From: Candidatus Aminicenantes bacterium UBA4820
Lineage (GTDB): Bacteria; Acidobacteriota; UBA4820
Reading direction: 5' to 3'
DNA: 38,850 bases
Assembly (NCBI GenBank): GCA_002402325.1
Contig: DHFQ01000099.1
Coordinates: 1 to 38,850 of the forward strand
The translations under genes and the position numbers were made by a program. Positions 1-8,111 of the stretch are shown here, piece by piece. The notes beneath the pieces are model-generated. The model made no database searches, had not been told where the DNA came from, and saw only the letters and a list, made by a program, of their open reading frames with translations. Each line of letters opens with the position of its first letter. Within the stretch, counting starts at the first letter, position 1.

Positions 1-88
1 AATTTACAATTTGCAATTTTCAATGTCGGATTTAGGGAAAAGTGTTGAGGAATTTATCTTCAAAAATCATCTCTCCATTCTTTTTGAT

Positions 89-117
89 TTGACTTTTATT
101 GAGAAATGTATCATATT
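89..117 (+). promoter_or_regulatory. Promoter of rnpB
   Basis: TTGACT at 89-94 (-35) and CATATT at 112-117 (-10) are separated by 17 nt. The expected start site, about 7-9 nt further on, coincides with the first base of the RNase P P1 stem at 126, which supports this as the rnpB promoter. The -10 box matches the consensus at only four of six positions. Bases 1-88 upstream show nothing else I can support. Confidence 0.6.
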
Positions 118-125
118 GAAACTCT

Positions 126-511
<386 letters not shown>

Positions 512-516
512 AATTT

Positions 517-1362
517 TTACTTTTTTGCCTCTGCGAACAAATTGTCAAAATTGCATTTTGAAAAGGTTAAAAAGGAAATTATCCTTGCTAAAAAATAGAA
601 TCCATTTTTAACAAAGACACTTACAAAGTTGTTCTTCCCTGCAACCGCTTGAATTGGTGGGAGGTGGGTAAATCTAACTTTTTTAAATCCGCATCTATTT
701 AATATGAGGGTTAATCCTTTCTGGTTGTAAAGATTGAGATGATCCTTTGCCTCTAAAAAGTGCATTCCTTCCCTTTCTCCAAAAATAATCCTTTTTATTT
801 TGCTTTTCAAAAGTTGCATTTCTCCATTTGGTGTGTGGAGAAAAAGGATGCCATCCCTTTTTAAAAGGTCGCAACATTTATTCAAAATTGAGGTTGGATC
901 GGGTAGATGTTCTATTACATCCCACATCGTAACGATATCAAAACTTTCATTTTCAAAATTTTGCTCTTCAATTCTTCCCAGAAAAAAGTTTTCACATTTT
1001 AATCTGTTCTTTGCAAAATCGTATCCACCTTTTGAAATCTCAACCCCGTAAGATTGCCACCCTTTCAAATTAGATGCAAATTTGACAAAAAAACCAAGCC
1101 CCGCCCCAACATCAAGAATCTTTCCCTCCCTTTTTTGAAGGTACTTTTTTGCAAAACCTTCATACATTTTTTTGTGGGCAATGTCCCAGTAAAAAGTGGC
1201 GTCATCCTCATCTTTAATCTGCTCAAAATAGCCATCGTAATCCATCTCCCTTTCATAGGAGGAGTAAAGATGACCGCATTTTTTACACTTTAAGTAGGGA
1301 ATACCGAACTCTTTAAAAACAACTTTTGGTCTATTTTCCCCACAAAGAAGGCACGGTTTCAT
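517..1362 (-). CDS. SAM-dependent methyltransferase with N-terminal zinc-ribbon
   Basis: A 281-residue class I methyltransferase of the Methyltransf_23 kind. Residues 4-29 form a CX2C...CX2C cluster (C4, C7, C26, C29) that probably binds zinc. The SAM-binding motif I, DVGAGLG, is at 84-90, followed by an acidic motif (DIVTMWDVIEHLPD) typical of these enzymes. Proteins of this layout often act on sugars or lipids in surface polysaccharide synthesis, but the substrate cannot be read from the sequence. It is the last gene of the parA-parB-bactofilin-pepP run, 2 bp after pepP, and starts with ATG. Its 3' end nearly meets the 3' end of rnpB. Confidence 0.85.
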   Translation of the reverse strand: MKPCLLCGENRPKVVFKEFGIPYLKCKKCGHLYSSYEREMDYDGYFEQIKDEDDATFYWDIAHKKMYEGFAKKYLQKREGKILDVGAGLGFFVKFASNLKGWQSYGVEISKGGYDFAKNRLKCENFFLGRIEEQNFENESFDIVTMWDVIEHLPDPTSILNKCCDLLKRDGILFLHTPNGEMQLLKSKIKRIIFGEREGMHFLEAKDHLNLYNQKGLTLILNRCGFKKVRFTHLPPIQAVAGKNNFVSVFVKNGFYFLARIISFLTFSKCNFDNLFAEAKK

Positions 1363-1364
1363 TC

Positions 1365-2606
1365 CTAAATAATAACCCTCTTGCCTCTTTTTGCCATTTG
1401 CTTTTCAATCTGAGCAGGATCTTTAATCAAATCTTTTGAAAGAACTTCAGCACCATCGTTTTTAACAAGGACATCATCTTCAATTCTAATTCCGATATTT
1501 TCTTTTTGATTATAAAGCCCCGGTTCAATTGTTATTACGCTATTTTCTAAAAGCCGCTCCTCTATGCTTCCCTCCTCGTGAACATCAAGTCCGAGGTGGT
1601 GAGAAACTCCGTGAAAATTAAAATCATTCAAACCTTTTTTTTCATAAAATTCCTTTAAAAGTTGATTTAGTTCAAAGATACTCACACCTGTTTTGACATT
1701 TTTTATGGCAATTTCGGATGCTTCAAGAACCACTTCGTATAACTTTAACTGCTTTTTGCTGAAAACCCCATTTGCGGGGAAACTCCTCGTCAAATCTGAG
1801 CAGTAATAATCCTTTCTTGCCCCGATGTCGCATACGACCATATCATTTGCATCAATTTTTTTGTCGTTTTTGTTGTAATGCAAAATTGTGGAGTTTTTAC
1901 CAGAGCCTATTATTGAAGGGAAAGATTCCCTTGAATTGTTTTTTAAAAAAATGTAGTTGACGATTGCCTCAATCTCATACTCAAACATATCGGGCTTGAG
2001 GAAGTGCATAATTGCGTATTCCGCCTCTATCGCAACATCAATTGCTGATTTAATCTTTTCAATCTCAAAATCATCCTTAGACTTTCTTAATGAGCTTATT
2101 GCCTCTCTTCCGCTAATTGCCTTTAAAAATGGATAACTCTTTAAAATTTTTGCGTTAAGTTCCTTTATATCCTCATCTGCGTAAGGATCAATTAAAATGG
2201 AATCTTTAGAAGGAAGAACTCTTTTAAGATATTCAGAAATATCGTAGTTTGGGAAAATGTTTTTGAACCCCGTCCCTTTCATCGTCTTGTTTCTAACAGA
2301 ATCAGCTTTTCCAGATTTATCCAATGAACCAGAAGAGAACTCCTCTCCATACCATCTTGCCTTTAAAGGGTTTGGTGGTGGAAGGAATAGAGATTCAGAA
2401 TTTTTTTTGCCATCAACATCAAGAATCAAAGTGGCGTCGGGGATATCCAATCCTGTGAAATAGTAAAAATTTGTATTTGAGAAAAACCTTCCGAGTGCAG
2501 GTTCCTTGTGGGAATTTAACAAGGATAAAATCGGCTTACCATCAGATAAAATTGATAGTTTTTTAACGAAACTGTCTCTTCTTTTTTTAAAAATATCCTC
2601 TTTCAT
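1365..2606 (-). CDS. pepP: Xaa-Pro aminopeptidase (aminopeptidase P, M24B)
   Basis: A cytoplasmic metallopeptidase that removes an N-terminal residue preceding proline. The 413 residues comprise an AMP_N domain (about 1-130) and a pita-bread catalytic domain. The five metal ligands are all visible: D260 (CDIGA), D271 (SDLTR), H336 (in HGVSHHLGLDVHE), E361 (IEPG) and E376 (RIEDD). Length is normal for the family. It lies 2 bp from the bactofilin gene on one side and the methyltransferase on the other, so it is probably cotranscribed with parAB. No signal peptide is seen. Confidence 0.93.
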   Translation of the reverse strand: MKEDIFKKRRDSFVKKLSILSDGKPILSLLNSHKEPALGRFFSNTNFYYFTGLDIPDATLILDVDGKKNSESLFLPPPNPLKARWYGEEFSSGSLDKSGKADSVRNKTMKGTGFKNIFPNYDISEYLKRVLPSKDSILIDPYADEDIKELNAKILKSYPFLKAISGREAISSLRKSKDDFEIEKIKSAIDVAIEAEYAIMHFLKPDMFEYEIEAIVNYIFLKNNSRESFPSIIGSGKNSTILHYNKNDKKIDANDMVVCDIGARKDYYCSDLTRSFPANGVFSKKQLKLYEVVLEASEIAIKNVKTGVSIFELNQLLKEFYEKKGLNDFNFHGVSHHLGLDVHEEGSIEERLLENSVITIEPGLYNQKENIGIRIEDDVLVKNDGAEVLSKDLIKDPAQIEKQMAKRGKRVII

Positions 2607-2608
2607 CT

Positions 2609-2998
2609 CTATTTAGCCTTTTCTGTAATTGAGAGAATAGTGTTATCTTTTTTAGCCATTTTTATTGTCCCATCTATGCTTCCACCTTCAAGAACTGTAA
2701 GGAGTGGAGATTCAAGAAAAATATCTCCCTCAACTCTACCCTTTGGGTGGATTTCAACATCCTGCTTGATTTTAATGTTGCCTGTGATCTTTCCATAACA
2801 GATCAAAGAATTGCACTCAATTTCCCCTTTGACAATCCCTTTTTCACCAACGACAAGCCTTTCTGAGCCTAAAATCTTTCCCTGAAATTCCCCATCAATT
2901 CGGAAAGTCTGTTTAAAATTTAAGGTTCCCTCCATTTTGACACCTTCGCCAAGCATTCCACCAACAATAAGGTCATTAGAAGACTTTCCTTTCATCAT
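2609..2998 (-). CDS. Bactofilin (polymer-forming cytoskeletal protein)
   Basis: A 129-residue protein with the DUF583/bactofilin core: regularly spaced glycines and hydrophobics (GEFQGKILGSERLVVGEKG, then IECNSLICYGKITGNIK) that form a right-handed beta-helix. Bactofilins polymerise without nucleotide and act as membrane-associated scaffolds in cell shape, polarity or chromosome positioning. The gene overlaps the 3' end of parB by 4 bp (ATGA type) and precedes pepP by 2 bp. Linkage to parAB recalls Myxococcus, where bactofilins scaffold the ParABC system; a similar role here is inference. Confidence 0.92.
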   Translation of the reverse strand: MMKGKSSNDLIVGGMLGEGVKMEGTLNFKQTFRIDGEFQGKILGSERLVVGEKGIVKGEIECNSLICYGKITGNIKIKQDVEIHPKGRVEGDIFLESPLLTVLEGGSIDGTIKMAKKDNTILSITEKAK

Positions 2999-3855
2999 TT
3001 CTTTCTCCCTTCATAATGGCAAATCCACCTGTAAATATGATTAAGTTCCTCTTCATCTTTAAAATGTATTGAGACAACCCCACCTTTGCCCTGCCTTCTA
3101 ATTGAAACGGAAAGCCCGAGTTTTCTTTTCATCTCCTCTTCCGCAGACTTCGTGTTGGGGTCAGATAGTTTTCTTTTCTCTCTTTTAGGCGTTTCCACCT
3201 TTTTGGCAAGTTTTTCTGCCTCCCTTACTGAGAGTTCTCTTCTTATAATTTCAAAAAGAAGTCTCTCCTGATTTTCCTTTCCTTTTGCAGAAAGTATAGC
3301 CTTTGCGTGACCAAAAGTTATCAAATTTTCTGAAATAGCCTTTTGAATTGATTCAGGAAGGGTAAGAAGTCTCAAAGTATTGGCAATCGTAGCCCTGTCC
3401 TTTCCAATTTTAGTGGAGAGTTCTTCCTGAGTTAAATCAAACTGCTCAACGAGTGACTTATACGCTTTTGCAAGTTCTATCGGGTTTAAGTCCTCTCTTT
3501 GAACATTTTCAACGAGGGCAATTTCAAGCATCCTTATATCTTCAACATCTTTAATAAGCACAGGCACTTTTAAAAGCCCAGCCTTTTGTGCTGCTCTCCA
3601 CCTTCTTTCACCCGCTATTATCTCATAGTGTCCCTGACCTAAAGGCCTTGCAAGGATCGGTTGAAGGATTCCGTGTTCTTTGATTGATTTTACAAGTTCA
3701 TCAATCTTTTCTTCTCTTAAAAGTGTCCTTGGCTGATTTTTTGAAGGTTTTAAAGATGTTATTTCAACATCAATGATTTTTTTTGAACCAATTTCACTTT
3801 GAGGGATGAGGGCTTCAAGTCCCCTTCCCAGTCCTCCTTTAGGTTTCTCGGGCAA
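2995..3855 (-). CDS. parB: Chromosome partitioning protein ParB
   Basis: A 286-residue centromere-binding CTPase of the ParABS system. The N-terminal GLGRGLEALI segment (8-17) typical of chromosomal ParB, thought to contact ParA, is followed by the CTP-binding core with GERRWRA at 82-88 and ENVQREDLNPIE at 116-127. The helix-turn-helix for parS lies around 140-165 (LTQEELSTKIGKDRATIANT), and the C-terminus would dimerise. The start is TTG, supported by GGAGG 6 nt upstream; it lies inside the 3' end of parA (17-bp overlap), implying translational coupling. I saw no consensus parS (GTTTCACGTGAAAC type) in the window. Confidence 0.95.
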   Translation of the reverse strand: MPEKPKGGLGRGLEALIPQSEIGSKKIIDVEITSLKPSKNQPRTLLREEKIDELVKSIKEHGILQPILARPLGQGHYEIIAGERRWRAAQKAGLLKVPVLIKDVEDIRMLEIALVENVQREDLNPIELAKAYKSLVEQFDLTQEELSTKIGKDRATIANTLRLLTLPESIQKAISENLITFGHAKAILSAKGKENQERLLFEIIRRELSVREAEKLAKKVETPKREKRKLSDPNTKSAEEEMKRKLGLSVSIRRQGKGGVVSIHFKDEEELNHIYRWICHYEGRKK

Positions 3856-4606
3856 GAAATTCCTCCGTCATTTTAAGGTATGATTGGGCGCCTCTTGAGG
3901 CAATATCATAAAAGATGACAGGCTTTCCAAAAGAGGGTGCTTCGGCAAGTCTCACATTTCTGGGAATGTATGTTTTATAAACCTTTGAGCCAAAAAACTT
4001 CTTCACCTCCTCAATCACCTGTTTTGAAAGGTTTGTCCTTTCATCAACCATAGTTAGTAACACTCCCCTTATTGTAAGTTCCGGATTTAAATTTTCTCTG
4101 ACCATTTCAACTGTTCTTACAAGTTCAGAAACTCCCTCCATAGCAAAATATTCAGCCTGAATCGGGATTAAGAGTTCATCTGATGCGGTTAAAGCATTTA
4201 CAGTAAGAAGGCCTAATGAGGGCGGGCAATCAATCAAAATGTAATCGTAATTATCCTTTATACCATCAATGATTCCCTTTAATACGCTCTCTCTGCCTTC
4301 CTCAAAATTCGCGAGTTCAACTTCAGCACCGGCAAGTGAAATTGAGCCTGGGATTATGAAAAGATTTTTGAGTTCACTTTTGACTACCACCTCATCAAAA
4401 CTTTTCTTTCCTGTTATGAGGTCATAGATTGATGGATAATCACCTCTTCTTGGAAGTCCAAAACCTGAAGTGCAATTTGTTTGAGGATCAAAATCAACGA
4501 TTAAAACCCTTTTTTCTGCAGCACCTAAAGACGCCCCTATGTTTATCACTGTGGTTGTTTTTCCAACACCACCTTTTTGATTTGCAACTGAAATAACATT
4601 CGCCAA
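3839..4606 (-). CDS. parA: Chromosome partitioning ATPase ParA (Soj)
   Basis: A 255-residue Walker-type ATPase that drives segregation of ParB-parS complexes by ATP-dependent nucleoid binding. The deviant Walker A motif KGGVGKTT sits at 11-18. VLIVDFDPQTNCT follows, and the Walker B region YDYILIDCPPSLG comes later. The length is that of chromosomal Soj proteins. The start is TTG with AGGAGGAG 7 nt upstream. parB overlaps its 3' end and a bactofilin gene follows, so it heads a five-gene run. The 4607-4720 gap upstream contains an AT-rich TATAAA-like stretch but no promoter I can define. Confidence 0.96.
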   Translation of the reverse strand: MANVISVANQKGGVGKTTTVINIGASLGAAEKRVLIVDFDPQTNCTSGFGLPRRGDYPSIYDLITGKKSFDEVVVKSELKNLFIIPGSISLAGAEVELANFEEGRESVLKGIIDGIKDNYDYILIDCPPSLGLLTVNALTASDELLIPIQAEYFAMEGVSELVRTVEMVRENLNPELTIRGVLLTMVDERTNLSKQVIEEVKKFFGSKVYKTYIPRNVRLAEAPSFGKPVIFYDIASRGAQSYLKMTEEFLARET

Positions 4607-4720
4607 AAGTTTCTCCTCCTAAATTTTATATTTTGCCACAAATAGAAACTATTGACAAGAAAATATCCTTTTCAAGAATTGGATGTTGGATTGTATTCTA
4701 ATTGAAAATTGAATTCTGAG

Positions 4721-5251
4721 TTATTTTTTCCACAATTTTTCTTCTATTTTGTAATGCTTATTTGCAACCCTTGCCATTATGAAAAAGAGGTCTGATAGGC
4801 GATTGAGATAAACTATGAATTTCTCATCTACGCCCTCTTTTTCATTCAACTCAACAACCCTTCTTTCAGTTCTTCTTGTAACGCTTCTTAGAACATTCAA
4901 AAAAGATGAAAACTGATTTCCACGATAAAGAATAAAATGTTTAAGAGGCGGCAAATTTTCTTCTAATTTATTGATCAAATCTTCAATTTTTTTGATTCGA
5001 TCTTCGGAGAAGTCAAGACCGCCGCTTTCTAAAAAAGCAATATTAGAAGATAATAGGTGAAGATCATTTTGTATAATGTCAAGTTCTTCAGTTAAAAAAT
5101 CATCTTGAGAAAGCGAAATCGCATAACCAATCAATGAATTCAATTCATCTACACTTCCATAGGCTTCAACTCTGATATTACTTTTTGAAACAGTTGTTCC
5201 CTGAGAAAGGGATGTTTGACCTCTGTCGCCTTTTTTTGTTACTATTCCCAA
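4721..5251 (-). CDS. Cob(I)alamin adenosyltransferase, PduO type
   Basis: Transfers the adenosyl group of ATP to cob(I)alamin to make adenosylcobalamin. Family hallmarks are present: an N-terminal ATP-binding segment (GIVTKKGDRGQTSL), RVEAYGSVDELNS, and the C-terminal RRTERRVVEL and YLNRLSDLFFIMAR segments. I place the start at TTG 5251: it has an AAGGAT Shine-Dalgarno, lies 1 nt after the PilZ stop, and gives the usual N-terminus MGIVTKKGD (176 residues). An upstream TTG at 5281 would add 10 residues and overlap the PilZ gene. No cobalamin riboswitch is visible upstream, and no B12-dependent enzyme lies nearby. Confidence 0.9.
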   Translation of the reverse strand: MGIVTKKGDRGQTSLSQGTTVSKSNIRVEAYGSVDELNSLIGYAISLSQDDFLTEELDIIQNDLHLLSSNIAFLESGGLDFSEDRIKKIEDLINKLEENLPPLKHFILYRGNQFSSFLNVLRSVTRRTERRVVELNEKEGVDEKFIVYLNRLSDLFFIMARVANKHYKIEEKLWKK

Positions 5252-5252
5252 T

Positions 5253-5585
5253 TTATCCTTTTTCTTCAAAGATTGATTCAATTGTAAATTTATCGTATGG
5301 GGCTATTTTTGTAAATTCAACACCAATCTCAAATTTCTCTTTTTCACAAGGGTTTTCATAAACGACTCTTGCCTCTGCTTCTACGACTCTTGACTGGACT
5401 GATATTGTGAGCTTTATATGCTTGTTTAAACCAAATTTTCTATTTGCAATGAAACTTAAGCCCCCGAGCCCTACTACATTTGTCAAACCAAAGCCGCCTT
5501 CTGTTTCAGCTTCAATCAACTCTGCAAGCAAAGGATATTCTGCAGAAATTCTTGGGAATCTTCGAGTATTCACTGAACAATCCAT
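5253..5585 (-). CDS. PilZ-domain protein
   Basis: A 110-residue single-domain protein. The N-terminal RRFPR at about 9-13 corresponds to the RxxxR part of the PilZ c-di-GMP site, and a beta-barrel follows (VEAEARVVYENP, FEIGVEF). The second motif, usually D/NxSxxG, appears as NVVGLGGLSF, without the serine in register, so c-di-GMP binding may be altered or lost. It starts with ATG preceded by GGAGGG. The adenosyltransferase follows by 1 nt, suggesting one transcript, although no functional link is known. Confidence 0.78.
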   Translation of the reverse strand: MDCSVNTRRFPRISAEYPLLAELIEAETEGGFGLTNVVGLGGLSFIANRKFGLNKHIKLTISVQSRVVEAEARVVYENPCEKEKFEIGVEFTKIAPYDKFTIESIFEEKG

Positions 5586-5660
5586 ATTTCTTCCCTCCAG
5601 TAATAATAATAATGCAAAATTTTAGGAAAAGTCAAGGCTCAAGAAAAAGTTACTACTATT

Positions 5661-5963
5661 TTAGCCGTTGAGCGAAATAGGTTTAGGATTTAGAAAGACG
5701 AAGCCCTCATCTTTTTCGTTTTTTACATAGTCAATACAAACATTCTCAAGATACGGGTAAGAGGTAGGATCGACAAAAACTTTTATGCCAAATGACTCAA
5801 ACACAAGATCACTTCCGCTCTTTTCCTTGCAAAATGCAATCGTGTATTCAAATCCATTAAGCCCTCCTCCAACTATTGCAACTCTTAGCCCATATCCATT
5901 CAACTTTTCTTTCTTTAAAATCTCCTTTACTTTCATTGACGCCCTTTGTGTTAATCTAACCAT
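5661..5963 (-). CDS. HesB/IscA-like protein lacking the iron-sulfur cysteines
   Basis: A 100-residue protein with the A-type carrier fold: LTQRASMKVKEIL at the start, then LRVAIVGGGLNGFEYTIAF and a C-terminal DEGFVFLNPK. Classical IscA/ErpA/SufA proteins bind iron or Fe-S through one cysteine after the triple glycine and a C-terminal CGC. Here position 35 is leucine, and the protein ends NPKPISLNG with no CGC. The only cysteines, C45 and one near 75, lie elsewhere. It is therefore unlikely to be an ordinary Fe-S carrier. It starts with ATG and a GGAG Shine-Dalgarno; PilZ follows after 75 bp. Confidence 0.8.
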   Translation of the reverse strand: MVRLTQRASMKVKEILKKEKLNGYGLRVAIVGGGLNGFEYTIAFCKEKSGSDLVFESFGIKVFVDPTSYPYLENVCIDYVKNEKDEGFVFLNPKPISLNG

Positions 5964-5984
5964 TTTTTCTCCAGATATTATTAA

Positions 5985-6000
5985 ATCAAAAAATGTGCCA
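5985..6000 (-). promoter_or_regulatory. Possible sigma-54-like promoter
   Basis: Read on the minus strand, TGGCACATTTTTTGAT has a perfect -24 element and the correct spacing to a TTGA at the -12 position, where TTGC is expected. A start site near 5974 would precede the IscA-like ATG by about 11 nt. The imperfect -12 element makes this a weak call. The rest of 5964-6098 shows only short weak inverted repeats. Confidence 0.25.
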
Positions 6001-6098
6001 CCCTCTACACCTATTCTATTAAGTGTAAAATAGACCTTTTCTTTGATTTACATACCTAAGAATAAAACGATGGGTTTCAATAATGCAACATTAAGTGG

Positions 6099-7937
6099 TT
6101 ACAATCGCCTTTTCCTTTCCTTCCAGGGGGTAATGTAAGGAGAAAGAGGAGATCGATCTTCCTCTGCTTCACTTTCCTTCTCTTTTTCAATGGGAGCCCA
6201 ACCAACTATCTTCTTTTTTCCCTCAAGTTTGTCTAACTCTTTATGTGCGAGGTCTCTTATTTCCTTTCTTAAACCCTGAGAGGCGATTTCTTCGGTAAAG
6301 TTTCTTCTTCCTTCTACGAGTTCAAGGATGTATTTTCTAATTTGCTCTTCAGAATAAAAATTCTTTGGATCCCATTCTGTAAGGGTAACTCCCTCAACGG
6401 CATAAACCTCCTCAGTTTTTAAATCGCACTCCCTGTAACTGTTCGTCCCTCTGAGGTCTCCCCTCTGCAAAGCAGCCATAAGGTCTATTGGAACCCTTTT
6501 TGCCTTTCTTTTGAGGGTCTTCTTCTGCGTGGCTGGGTCAATCTCTATTATTTCGCCCATCCCCCCCGTATTGTATTGAAAAAAGTGAACCTTACCCGGA
6601 TATCTTGAAACAAGGTCTTTGACAATATCATAAAAGGCATTTACCTTTCTTCCTTGATTGCCAATGATGAAATCATCCATTCCCACTATTCTGACGCTTT
6701 CTCCAGCCTTTTCAGGAACAGTTGCAAAGGAGTGCGTTGATTCTCCCCAGAGATAGGCAAGAACACCCTGTTCCCAACTCAGTCTTTGGGCAAAAGGCAT
6801 CATTGTGCCTCTTCTTGTTATAAAGGCAAAGACGAGCCCATCAAGTTCATCAAGGGTTGGGAGGTTTATTGAGTTTGCACAAATTGAGACATACCTTCCA
6901 CCTCTTTTGACTTTAAGTTGCCTCCTATCAAGAACACCCCTACCATTTTCTCCAAGCCTTTCATCAAGAAAATTGACATTCCCCTCCTCATCAAGCATAA
7001 CATTTTCAAGAAGGGCTGACTTGTGAGAAAGGGCGTGATACATTGCTTCCTGCAATTTTTCATCAACATCTGTTTTAACATAGTAATTCTGTTCACTTCC
7101 AAAGGCAGAGCCATCTTTCTTTAAAAAGACAATATCATCCTGTGCAACATAGGTTCCTTCACCCTGTTCAGGATCAAGTCCCAATTGATGACACGACCAT
7201 GTTGATTTACCTGTTGCTGTAAGACCAAACATAAAAACACCATATTTTTTGAGTTTTCCACTCTGCTTGTCTCTTGCGAGAACAATTTTTGTCCCTGCGT
7301 GAAGCCCAAGCATCCCCCTCTCGTCAGCCCTGAACATTGCCTGCCTTAAAAATCCCTTTTTACATTCTCCGGTGTAATCTGTGCCGAGTGCAACATTTAT
7401 ATCGTGCTCTGGGATTGTTAAAATTTGAAGTCTCATTATATGTTCTTCGGGAATATGAATCATAATAAATTCTGGACCTTTACTTCTTTTTTTTACATCT
7501 CCCATAGTCTTTGCCCATTCATAAGCAAGTCTGTAATTTTTTGTGTCCGCAACACAAACATAAAGATTGCAGATGGGATTGAATTCATCATTATCACCCA
7601 TTTGTCTTTTAATGTGGACGAAAGGAAGAGTTTTTAATAATTGTAAGACTTTGTGGAGTTGCTCTGGAGCGTTCTCTACAATTTCAAGTTGAACTTTTGA
7701 AGGCTTTGGTAAAACAATGTGAGGGCCACTTCCAAGATACACTGTTTTTGCAGCCATCCTTGAAGAAATTTTTGAATACCAGACGGGAGAGCCCTGCTTT
7801 GTGAACCGCGCAGTTTTAAAGGCTTCTCTTTTCAACTGCCACATAGAAGGGTGTTCAATATTTTTCCCCTGTAAAACGCTCTTTAAATTTTCAGAAAAAT
7901 GTCTATAAACCGTCGGATCGTAAGGTGTAGAAGACAT
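6099..7937 (-). CDS. pckA: Phosphoenolpyruvate carboxykinase, ATP-type (divergent)
   Basis: Interconverts oxaloacetate and phosphoenolpyruvate with a nucleotide, linking the TCA cycle and gluconeogenesis. The 612-residue protein has a kinase-1 P-loop GLTATGKST at about 238-246 and a kinase-2 motif QDDIVF about 20 residues on, followed by ENGRGVLDRRQ. The usual ATP-PEPCK P-loop is GLSGTGKTT, so this belongs to a divergent subgroup and is longer than the E. coli enzyme (540). The start is ATG 7937, 5 nt after AAGGAGG; a TTG one codon upstream is less well placed. It seems monocistronic, with a TATAAT box upstream. Confidence 0.85.
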   Translation of the reverse strand: MSSTPYDPTVYRHFSENLKSVLQGKNIEHPSMWQLKREAFKTARFTKQGSPVWYSKISSRMAAKTVYLGSGPHIVLPKPSKVQLEIVENAPEQLHKVLQLLKTLPFVHIKRQMGDNDEFNPICNLYVCVADTKNYRLAYEWAKTMGDVKKRSKGPEFIMIHIPEEHIMRLQILTIPEHDINVALGTDYTGECKKGFLRQAMFRADERGMLGLHAGTKIVLARDKQSGKLKKYGVFMFGLTATGKSTWSCHQLGLDPEQGEGTYVAQDDIVFLKKDGSAFGSEQNYYVKTDVDEKLQEAMYHALSHKSALLENVMLDEEGNVNFLDERLGENGRGVLDRRQLKVKRGGRYVSICANSINLPTLDELDGLVFAFITRRGTMMPFAQRLSWEQGVLAYLWGESTHSFATVPEKAGESVRIVGMDDFIIGNQGRKVNAFYDIVKDLVSRYPGKVHFFQYNTGGMGEIIEIDPATQKKTLKRKAKRVPIDLMAALQRGDLRGTNSYRECDLKTEEVYAVEGVTLTEWDPKNFYSEEQIRKYILELVEGRRNFTEEIASQGLRKEIRDLAHKELDKLEGKKKIVGWAPIEKEKESEAEEDRSPLSPYITPWKERKRRL

Positions 7938-7957
7938 CAAAACCTCCTTAAGTAATT

Positions 7958-7963
7958 ATTATA
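7958..7963 (-). promoter_or_regulatory. -10 box upstream of PEP carboxykinase
   Basis: A perfect TATAAT on the minus strand, about 20 nt before the PEPCK start codon. With 17-nt spacing the -35 would be TTCATT, a poor match, so an activator may be involved. The rest of 7964-8111 holds no clear terminator or gene. Confidence 0.45.
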
Positions 7964-8111
7964 ACCTTTTGCCCCAAAAAATGAAACTCCTAACTCTGGC
8001 TAAAGAAAACATAGGCCATAACCATCACTCGGGAGATTTTTTGTTAGACTCTTTTCTTTTTCAGAAGAGAAGTTCATTTTCATAATTATTAGAAATGGCT
8101 TTTTTAAATTT

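Noticed and set aside
4607..4720. Cobalamin riboswitch or clear promoter around the adenosyltransferase/parA gap
   Set aside because: No B12-box-like sequence and no well-spaced -35/-10 pair could be found.
2609..5281. parS site near parAB
   Set aside because: No GTTTCACGTGAAAC-like 16-mer was found by eye there or elsewhere in the window.
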